64,000 nucleotides of DNA, taken from the NCBI RefSeq assembly GCF_937981295.1, contig NZ_CALJPC010000079.1, forward strand, positions 19,258-83,257. Reading direction: 5' to 3'. Below, in pieces: positions 9,480 through 16,678 of this stretch. The stretch comes from an uncultured Campylobacter sp. (GTDB taxonomy: Bacteria > Campylobacterota > Campylobacteria > Campylobacterales > Campylobacteraceae). Position 1 is the first letter of the stretch. Each line of letters begins with the position of its first letter. Position numbers and translations under genes: made by a program. Under the pieces are notes generated by a model, which saw nothing but the letters and a program-made list of their open reading frames with translations, had not been told where the DNA came from and ran no database searches.

Positions 9480-9490
9480 TAAAGCTCCCT

Positions 9491-10423
9491 TTAATCAAAA
9501 TTTATTCTTTCTTTTTCAAATACCAATGGGCGATTTAACACTTGTGTATAAATTGCACCGATATATTCGCCTATTATACCGATAAAAAACAAAATTCCAG
9601 ATGAAACGAATGAAAAAAGTATGATAAGAGGCGCGATGCCCACGCTCATCTCGTCCCAATAAATTAGCTTAAGTATAAAATACACAAGTCCTACTATTAT
9701 ACTTAAAATACCCATTATCATGCCTATAAAAGTCGCGAGCCTAAGTGGCACTTTAGAATTGCAGATTATACCGAGTATCCCCATATCATAAAGCGTGTAG
9801 AAGTTATTTTTGGTAACTCCTTTAATTCTTACCGGTTGATCGTAAGGAATTTTGGCTACCTTATAGCCTGCCTCCGCGAGCATTCCGCGAAAAAACGGAT
9901 ATGGATCATGCATCTGCCTAAGAGCCGTTATTACTTTTTTATCAAAAAGCCCAAAACCGGTAAAATTCTTAAAAATCTCGATCTCAGATAGTTTTGATAA
10001 GAGCTCGTAATAACACTCTCTGATTTTAAACATCACGCCGCGCTCCTCGCTATCTCGCTTAATAGCCAAAACCAAGTCGTTGCCCTCTTGCCATTTTTCT
10101 ATAAACTGCGCAATCATCTCGGGCGGATCTTGCAAATCGGCTACGATAGAGATAACAGCATCTCCGTCTGCACCCAAAAGCGCATAGGTTGGCGATTTGA
10201 TATGCCCGAAGTTTCTGGAATTTACGATGATCTTTAAATTTTTATCATCCTTTGCTAGGCGTTTTAAAATTTCAACCGTCCTATCGGTCGAAGCATTATC
10301 AATAAATATATGCTCGTAGGCGTACTCCGAAAATCCTTCCATAACTTTTTTTACGCGCGCATAGACTTCCTCTACATTCTCCTCCTCGTTAAAGCAGGCA
10401 GTAACTATACTGATCTTTTTCAT
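9491..10423 (-). CDS. gtrB: Family 2 glycosyltransferase, GtrB/DPM1-like (polyprenyl-phosphate sugar transferase)
   Basis: 310 aa. The N-terminal GT-A domain has TACFNEEENV at the nucleotide-sugar site, a DNASTD loop and ADLQDPP, the DxD-type region of polyprenyl-phosphate hexosyltransferases. Two hydrophobic helices near 230-255 and 268-292 anchor the C-terminus. GtrB proteins charge undecaprenyl phosphate with a sugar on the cytoplasmic face. It is followed by ddhA and preceded by gtrA with a 1-base gap, so the GtrA/GtrB/GtrC glycan-modification set is complete here. Confidence 0.88.
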   Translation of the reverse strand: MKKISIVTACFNEEENVEEVYARVKKVMEGFSEYAYEHIFIDNASTDRTVEILKRLAKDDKNLKIIVNSRNFGHIKSPTYALLGADGDAVISIVADLQDPPEMIAQFIEKWQEGNDLVLAIKRDSEERGVMFKIRECYYELLSKLSEIEIFKNFTGFGLFDKKVITALRQMHDPYPFFRGMLAEAGYKVAKIPYDQPVRIKGVTKNNFYTLYDMGILGIICNSKVPLRLATFIGMIMGILSIIVGLVYFILKLIYWDEMSVGIAPLIILFSFVSSGILFFIGIIGEYIGAIYTQVLNRPLVFEKERINFD

Positions 10424-10424
10424 A

Positions 10425-10799
10425 TCATCTCCTAAAGACGAAAAATTTATTTAACAAAAATGACACCGCGGCCAGCGGGATCAAAAGCACAAAACCATTT
10501 ATATACATATTATCAAATCCAAGCCACTTGAAAAGCCATAGAAAAAATATATTTAAAAAATAAGTAATGATGTAAACTAGTATAAATCTAAATATCAGAC
10601 CGTTATCACTGCTACCGAATACCAGCTTGCCTATAGTTTTAAAGTTAAACAATACGCCTAGTATCGTAGAAAACAATACGGCAAGAGGATAATATAGACC
10701 CAAATAGATAAAAAGGGCAAATAGCCCATACCCAAAGGTAGTATTCATGATGCCTACGAGGAGAAACTTGACGGCTTGTCGTTTAATCATAGCTATCAT
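10425..10799 (-). CDS. gtrA: GtrA-like membrane protein (candidate sugar-lipid flippase)
   Basis: 124-aa protein with four predicted membrane helices and the GtrA-family N-terminus (KFLLVGIMNTTFGYGL). GtrA proteins are thought to flip the undecaprenyl-phosphate-linked sugar made by GtrB. An in-frame ATG at 10790 would cut the overlap with the upstream gene from 17 to 8 bases. Tight packing between gtrB and a gtrC-like gene supports the role. Confidence 0.85.
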   Translation of the reverse strand: MIAMIKRQAVKFLLVGIMNTTFGYGLFALFIYLGLYYPLAVLFSTILGVLFNFKTIGKLVFGSSDNGLIFRFILVYIITYFLNIFFLWLFKWLGFDNMYINGFVLLIPLAAVSFLLNKFFVFRR

Positions 10800-12825
10800 T
10801 TCGTCTATAAATATTTATAGTATTAAAATTTGCCTTATCAATCAGCTCAACCCCAAGTTGAGGTAAAATTTCCATTATATTGGCTACATTACCATTCAAG
10901 GTTACTATATCCGAATTCCTAATTGTATTATTAATATCTTGCAAAACGGCTCCGTTTCTAGTGATTTGCATAAGATTTACGCCGCTATCCTGTAGCCATA
11001 AATAGAACCTTTCATAACTTTGATCGAAAAAGTTACTATTTTGAATTATTACATCTGTTTGAATATTTAAATTTTTAGATGCATTATTAAACATCAGGCT
11101 ATTGGGTACAACAAAGGAGTTTATAAATTTATATCTACCCTCTTTTACCCATTTATTCATTACCTTATAAAAATCCTCTTGAATAAAATTATCCTTTCTC
11201 AAAAGTCTTTTGTTTATATCAAACGCTTTTTTATAGTATTGATATAAAACAATGTTCTCGGTTGGTCTATTTGTAAAATTAATATATTCTTGTTTAATCA
11301 GTTTTGTTGGAGTTACATCAAACCATTGCGTTACTAGGTGATATGGTGGAATTTTATCATTTAAAAGATACATTATTGGTAAGTTAAAAAAGTAAAAATC
11401 TTTGTCAGATACTGTATTTTTAGGTACATAATCATGAATATAGTCAAAAATATAAGATAATTTCTGATTCATATAAATATTTTTTAAAGGAATATATGAG
11501 GTCTCGGATTTGGCCTCGAATACACTACCTTGATAATTTTCAAGCCAGTTATATGGTATTAAAAATTTTACGTATATTATGAAAGATACCATTACAAGCA
11601 TCCAATAGATCAGTAAAATCCTGGCTATTTTGCGCAAATTTTGATTTAATAAAAAGCTGAATGCCAACCCTGCACACAAAAGAATGCTATTCATATTTAA
11701 GGCGATAGTAGTGAAAGTATTACTATAAACTATAGCAGCAGCACAAAAAGTAATGAAAATGTAAATTTTTGATCCAAAAATACTACTGTTTTTATAGAAC
11801 ATAGCAGCAAACATGATATACAAAATCATAGCTATGGAAAAGCTAATATAAGAGATATATTTAATAATATATAATATAACAGTATTATGAAATAAAACAA
11901 TATAAGTAAGCGCAGTCAGTCCAATAGCTACGATAGTAAATCGAAATAAGATAGTTGTTCTTGCTGCAATTTGTCCTACCAATACATCATATAGATATAC
12001 AATATTTTTTCTAAAATATGTAAGAATTAGTATTATAAAAAATTCCAACACGCTTATTGTTAATATCCGACTAAGCTCTGGTTCAAAAATAAATCTAGTC
12101 GCTACAGTCCATAAGCTTCCCTTTGAATCATTATCTGTTATTGATGAATGATCAAAAGGCATTATGAAATTTATGGATGCAAAGAATATGATAGTAAAGA
12201 GTAGTAAAAATCCTATTCTTCTTAAATAATCTTTTACGCTACTAGATATAAAAGCATAAGATACAAAAAGACTAGCAAAAAGAACTAATCCCACATTTTG
12301 CTTTATGAAAAAAAGTAGGACTAGAAATAAGATTCCAAGTATTTGATATATAGCACCTTTATTAGAATTCTCATTTTTTATGGATTTTACTAGAAATAAT
12401 AGAGTAGAAAATTCTATGATGAAGACGTAGGTATGATAATCCTTCGGTATATATGTCTCCATACTAAACCATAAAAAACTAGCAAAAGTGGCTCCTATAG
12501 CACTAGCCGGTTTTGAAAAAAACTCCCTCAAAACAGCATAAAGCAAGATTACCTGTATCATTGCAGCTACTACACCGATGCAGGCAAAAGCAAAGAAATT
12601 TATCCCGAATATTTTTTGATAAAAGGCATTTATATAGACAAATAACGGAGTCCATGCTAGATAAAAATCTTTATTTATCACCTCTCCCCTATTTACTAAA
12701 TAAGCATAGGTTTCCCACCAGCCTTCTTGGAGTGAGAAGTAATGGTTAAAGATAAAGAGATGTAGTATTAATATTATGCTCAAGCACAGTATTAATACAA
12801 ATTTATCTCTAACGGAGCTATTCAC
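10783..12825 (-). CDS. GtrC-like multipass membrane glycosyltransferase, copy 1
   Basis: About 680 aa, with some eleven hydrophobic segments in the first 430 residues and a hydrophilic C-terminal periplasmic-type domain, the plan of GT-C enzymes that transfer a sugar from undecaprenyl phosphate to a glycan outside the membrane. An acidic first external loop (EGWWETYAYL) resembles the GT-C active-site loop. I chose the GTG at 12825 because AAGGAG lies 6 bases upstream; the ATG at 12846 has no ribosome site. It overlaps copy 2 by 8 bases. Composition is clearly AT-richer than the housekeeping genes beyond 14900. It is a tandem paralogue of the next gene. Confidence 0.78.
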   Translation of the reverse strand: MNSSVRDKFVLILCLSIILILHLFIFNHYFSLQEGWWETYAYLVNRGEVINKDFYLAWTPLFVYINAFYQKIFGINFFAFACIGVVAAMIQVILLYAVLREFFSKPASAIGATFASFLWFSMETYIPKDYHTYVFIIEFSTLLFLVKSIKNENSNKGAIYQILGILFLVLLFFIKQNVGLVLFASLFVSYAFISSSVKDYLRRIGFLLLFTIIFFASINFIMPFDHSSITDNDSKGSLWTVATRFIFEPELSRILTISVLEFFIILILTYFRKNIVYLYDVLVGQIAARTTILFRFTIVAIGLTALTYIVLFHNTVILYIIKYISYISFSIAMILYIMFAAMFYKNSSIFGSKIYIFITFCAAAIVYSNTFTTIALNMNSILLCAGLAFSFLLNQNLRKIARILLIYWMLVMVSFIIYVKFLIPYNWLENYQGSVFEAKSETSYIPLKNIYMNQKLSYIFDYIHDYVPKNTVSDKDFYFFNLPIMYLLNDKIPPYHLVTQWFDVTPTKLIKQEYINFTNRPTENIVLYQYYKKAFDINKRLLRKDNFIQEDFYKVMNKWVKEGRYKFINSFVVPNSLMFNNASKNLNIQTDVIIQNSNFFDQSYERFYLWLQDSGVNLMQITRNGAVLQDINNTIRNSDIVTLNGNVANIMEILPQLGVELIDKANFNTINIYRRNDSYD

Positions 12826-14878
12826 TACGATCTCCTTGCTTTTCATATACGTTAATTGTGTTGAAAAAGGTTGCTTCAGTCGGAGCTACTCCTAGAGTTG
12901 GAAATACCCTGCACAGATCAACGATACTACCATCCATTTGTAATACATCACCATTTTGCAAACGGTCGTCTTCTTGCTTTGTGCCATTTTGGTCAGTAGC
13001 TATTTTTTTATCACGTCTAATAGTAACTAATGTTATACCGTTTCCCTTTAACCACTCCGTAAATTGTGACCTATCCATACCGAAAAATTTTTCATTTTGC
13101 AAAATAATCAACATATTTTTAAGAAGATGGTTTTTTTCTTCCTCGACCGGCACATTATCATATGGAACTACAAATGACTTTATAAATTTATATTTCCCTT
13201 CCTGCACCCATTGATTCATGGTTTCATGGAAATCAAGCTGTTTAAAAGAGCTTTTAACTTGAAAATTTCGGTGCACAGTAAAGAAAAACGTCTGATATTG
13301 ATACATAACAACATTTTGTGCAGGAGATTTGACAAATTCATCATATTCTCTAGATATAGCCTTGGATGATGACACATCTAGCCAATGAGTTACTAAATAA
13401 TACGGTGGAATTTTATTATTCAATAAGTACATTATAGGAAAGTTAAAAAAATAGAAATCTTTTTGGTTTTTAGATTTAGTAGATACATACTTATCAAAAT
13501 AATCAAAAATATCTGATATTCGTTCATCCATATAAATACCATCTAACTGAGCGTATGAGCTTTTAGAATTGGCGCTAAAGATATCTACCTGAGTATTGAA
13601 ATTCCAATAATACGGCATTCTTATAGTTGCTAAAAACATAAAAAATATTATTATTAAATGTATATATATAGTAATGTATTTTATTTGTCTTAATCTACTT
13701 ATATTTATAATAAATGCGCTGGCAAAAGCTATACATATCATATTACCACTCGCCGTAAAAGCATCAGCCAAAGTACCCGAATAAGATATGGCGGCCATGG
13801 CTACAATCATAAAGGCATATATCTTTGATGAATTGCCAATTACATCGTTCCTCTTGAAACATATATACAGCAAAAATAGAATAATACCTATTGAAAGAGA
13901 TATAAAATTCTTTATTTCTATCCCATTACTACTCATCTTAACAAACATGCAATATATTAAAACTATATGCAATATTATTAGCATTAATATACGAAATTCT
14001 CTTGTAGTCTTTGTTATAGTCTTTTCGTATAAATTAATATAAATTTCAGCTATTTTTGATCTTATAAGATAAACGATAAGTACAATTACAGATACAATAA
14101 GTGAATTTTTTAATATCGTCTGATTTAAAGGATATGTGGCAAATCTAGTAGCCATAGCAAAAAAACTACCTTTAGAATCATTTTCTGTTATAGAAGATAA
14201 ATTAAATGGTATGATAAAATTCATAATAGCAAAAAATATGGCAGAGATGATAATTAAAAAACTAATTCTTTTTATATAATCTTTAAAACTTGTAGCGACA
14301 AAAGCATATGCGACAAACAAACTAGCAAAAAGAACCAAACCCACATTTTGTTTAATGAAAAACAATAAAATACAAAACAAAATTCCAATTATATGATAAA
14401 TTCTACCCATATTAGAATTGTAATTTTTGATATATTTTATAAAAAATAGTAATGTCAAAAATTCTGTAATATATACATATGTATGGTAATCTTTGGCAAT
14501 ATAAGTACCGCTATTTACATTTAAAAATGTCGCAAAAAGAGCCGCTATAGCACTAGCCGGTTTTGAAAAAAATTCTCTCAAAACCAAATACAATAAAATT
14601 ACCTGTATCATTGCGGCTACTACGCCGATGCAGGCAAAGGCAAAGAAATTTATTCCAAATATTTTTTGATAAAAGGCATTTATATATACAAATAGCGGAG
14701 TCCATGCTAGATAAAAATCTTTATTGATCACTTCTCCTTTATTTACTAAATAAGCATAGGTTTCCCACCAGCCTTCTTGGAGTGAGAAGTAATGGTTAAA
14801 TATCAGTAAATGTAACGCAAGCGTTATACAAAAGCAAAAAGCAACCATTAAATTTTCTAAAATTTTAGTGTTAAACAT
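12818..14878 (-). CDS. GtrC-like multipass membrane glycosyltransferase, copy 2
   Basis: 686-aa paralogue of copy 1. Residues about 10-110 are nearly identical in both proteins (FNHYFSLQEGWWETYAYLVN, INKDFYLAWTPLF, AMIQVILLY), and the DNA there is almost unchanged. The rest has drifted much more, especially the C-terminal domain, which would be expected to contact the acceptor. The ATG at 14878 has GAGGTAG just upstream. Only 2 bases separate it from the DNA-glycosylase gene before it, so it may depend on read-through from the housekeeping run. Strongly AT-rich. Confidence 0.78.
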   Translation of the reverse strand: MFNTKILENLMVAFCFCITLALHLLIFNHYFSLQEGWWETYAYLVNKGEVINKDFYLAWTPLFVYINAFYQKIFGINFFAFACIGVVAAMIQVILLYLVLREFFSKPASAIAALFATFLNVNSGTYIAKDYHTYVYITEFLTLLFFIKYIKNYNSNMGRIYHIIGILFCILLFFIKQNVGLVLFASLFVAYAFVATSFKDYIKRISFLIIISAIFFAIMNFIIPFNLSSITENDSKGSFFAMATRFATYPLNQTILKNSLIVSVIVLIVYLIRSKIAEIYINLYEKTITKTTREFRILMLIILHIVLIYCMFVKMSSNGIEIKNFISLSIGIILFLLYICFKRNDVIGNSSKIYAFMIVAMAAISYSGTLADAFTASGNMICIAFASAFIINISRLRQIKYITIYIHLIIIFFMFLATIRMPYYWNFNTQVDIFSANSKSSYAQLDGIYMDERISDIFDYFDKYVSTKSKNQKDFYFFNFPIMYLLNNKIPPYYLVTHWLDVSSSKAISREYDEFVKSPAQNVVMYQYQTFFFTVHRNFQVKSSFKQLDFHETMNQWVQEGKYKFIKSFVVPYDNVPVEEEKNHLLKNMLIILQNEKFFGMDRSQFTEWLKGNGITLVTIRRDKKIATDQNGTKQEDDRLQNGDVLQMDGSIVDLCRVFPTLGVAPTEATFFNTINVYEKQGDRSE

Positions 14879-14880
14879 AT

Positions 14881-15579
14881 CTACCTCAAATCATTTAAAA
14901 TTATTTTCGCGCTCTCATCGAAAATTTTACCTTCCAAATGCGCTTTGCAAAATTCTACTATAAGCCCGTGAAATAGTGCATATGCGCCGTTTTCGTTCTC
15001 CAGCTTATCTGCTTTTGCCGCCGCATCACAGGGAAGATTAGCAGAATTTACAAACTCATAGATCCGCTCAAATTCCAGCTCGCCAAGCCACGCGCTAAGC
15101 TCGTCGTAGCTTTCAAACTCATAGCCCAAAGCCCCGAGCAGCCGCGCCGAGTAACTGTCCGCGACCATCACCGCGCGCTCGCACGCATAGCACAGGATTG
15201 CGTCGCAGCTCTCCGCGCCGATCCCTTTGCGCGCTAGCAGCCACTCGCGGCTAACGCCCGATTTAAAACTCTCAAAATCCCCAAAATCCGCGATTATCGC
15301 TTTGCAAAGCAAGCTTAAGCGTCTCGCTTTTTGATTATAAAATCCGCTTACTTTGATGATCTCCGCAAGCTCCGCTTCCTCTAACCCGGCGATGCTTTCT
15401 AGGCTCAAAAGCCCTTTGCTGCGTAGGTTCTGCAGTGCTGCATCGGCATTGCGCCACGCCGTATTTTGAATCAAAATCGCCCCCACGACCACCTCAAAGC
15501 TTCCAAACGCGGGCCACCAGCGAAAATCCTTAATCTTCACGGCGCGAAAAAGCGCGATAAAAAGCTCGGTCGCGCTCAT
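14881..15579 (-). CDS. HhH-GPD DNA glycosylase, MagIII-like (3-methyladenine type)
   Basis: 232-aa helix-hairpin-helix base-excision enzyme. The N-terminus (VVVGAILIQNTAW) and hairpin (ARKGIGAESCDAIL) fit the endonuclease III superfamily, and the catalytic Asp is in VADSYSARLL. The C-terminus lacks the C-X6-C-X2-C-X5-C iron-sulfur loop of Nth, which points to the H. pylori MagIII branch that removes 3-methyladenine. I chose the ATG at 15579, which overlaps the preceding small ORF as ATGA; an ATG at 15588 is also possible. Confidence 0.8.
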   Translation of the reverse strand: MSATELFIALFRAVKIKDFRWWPAFGSFEVVVGAILIQNTAWRNADAALQNLRSKGLLSLESIAGLEEAELAEIIKVSGFYNQKARRLSLLCKAIIADFGDFESFKSGVSREWLLARKGIGAESCDAILCYACERAVMVADSYSARLLGALGYEFESYDELSAWLGELEFERIYEFVNSANLPCDAAAKADKLENENGAYALFHGLIVEFCKAHLEGKIFDESAKIILNDLR

Positions 15580-15698
15580 CTCGCGCATCCAAAATTTCTA
15601 GCATCGTTTCTAAAATTTCGCGCGGCGGCGATTTTTTGCGTAAGCTCTAGCACGGCGATAAATTTTACGCCAAGTTTAAATTCGCGCGCCGTATTCAT
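15576..15698 (-). CDS. Possible 40-aa small ORF linking DUF815 and DNA glycosylase genes
   Basis: A 40-codon frame (starts MNTAREFKLG, ends FGCAR) fills most of the gap between two genes. Its ATG overlaps the DUF815 stop as ATGA, and its TGA overlaps the glycosylase ATG as ATGA. Such chained overlaps are how translationally coupled genes look, and together they are unlikely by chance. The peptide is basic with no recognised domain. It could also be a decayed gene or chance. Confidence 0.35.
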   Translation of the reverse strand: MNTAREFKLGVKFIAVLELTQKIAAARNFRNDARNFGCAR

Positions 15699-16678
15699 CT
15701 GCCGCCGCCCTTTAAATTTGCAAAAAATTCCTCGCCAAAGCTCAAGAAAAACTGCTTTGCCGCGCGGCCGCTACGGCTTGCGCGAAGCATCGCAAACTCA
15801 CGCGCCTTTGCGTGCAGCTCGTCTAAATTTGCAGCAAAGCTTAGGCGAAATTCCGCCGCGTTCATACCTTGTGCAGCCGCAAAATAGGCATCTACGATCC
15901 CCAAATACTCCCGCATGCTCCCGCCGTAAAAGCTTAGCTGCAGCCCGAAGCGCTCGCTCAGGCTAATGCGCTCATTCGCCGCGTCGCTTAGGTGCAGCTC
16001 GCCGCTACGGATCTGCGCGGCGTCGTTATCGCTTGCGCATTCGCCTACGATGTGGCGGCGGTTGGATGTCGCATACATCAGCACGTTGCGCGGCGCGCGC
16101 TCTAAGGATCCTTCTAGCAGCGGCTTTAGGTGCTTGTAGCCGCTCTCGCCGAGCTCAAAGCTCAAGTCGTCGCAAAAGATGATAAATTTAAAATTTATTT
16201 CGCGGATCGCGTCGATTATATCCGCGAGATAACTCAGATCGTCTCTACCGATCTCGATGATCTTAAGGCCTTGCGGGATAAATTTAGAAAAAACCGCCTT
16301 CGCAAGGCTTGATTTGCCGCAACCGCTCTCGCCCCACAAAAGTGCGTGGTTGGCGCTTGCGCCGCGCAGGAAGGCGTCAGTGTTTTTTATTAGAGCCGAT
16401 TTTTGGCTCTCTAGCCCCACGAGCGCGTCAATACCCGTGAAATCGATATCACGGACGATCTTTAGCGCCTTTTTGCTCGCGCGAAAGACGGTGGCTTGCA
16501 CCGTGCGCCAATCAATCGCGCTAAAATCGCTGAAATAAATTTGCTCGCCAGCGCCGCTCTGTGCATTTTTTAGGACGGCTTGCGGCGCTAAATTTAAACC
16601 GCTTGCCGCGTCCAAATTTAACTTTTTGCTCCCGCTTTTGCTCGCGCTTTTTTTGATATTTTCATCGCAAGTTCGCAT
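15695..16678 (-). CDS. DUF815-family AAA+ ATPase
   Basis: 327 aa. Walker A is WGESGCGKSS near 117-126, Walker B is FIIFCDDLSF, and a sensor-like segment ATSNRRH follows, the order seen in the DUF815 P-loop family (C. jejuni Cj1084c type). Function is not established; related P-loop proteins load or remodel partners. AAGGGAG stands 8 bases before the ATG. It overlaps the end of mfd by 17 bases, as in the conserved Campylobacter order mfd-DUF815. Confidence 0.85.
   Translation of the reverse strand: MRTCDENIKKSASKSGSKKLNLDAASGLNLAPQAVLKNAQSGAGEQIYFSDFSAIDWRTVQATVFRASKKALKIVRDIDFTGIDALVGLESQKSALIKNTDAFLRGASANHALLWGESGCGKSSLAKAVFSKFIPQGLKIIEIGRDDLSYLADIIDAIREINFKFIIFCDDLSFELGESGYKHLKPLLEGSLERAPRNVLMYATSNRRHIVGECASDNDAAQIRSGELHLSDAANERISLSERFGLQLSFYGGSMREYLGIVDAYFAAAQGMNAAEFRLSFAANLDELHAKAREFAMLRASRSGRAAKQFFLSFGEEFFANLKGGGR

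Noticed and set aside
14881..15579. Endonuclease III (nth)
   Set aside because: The four-cysteine iron-sulfur loop is absent; closer to the MagIII type.
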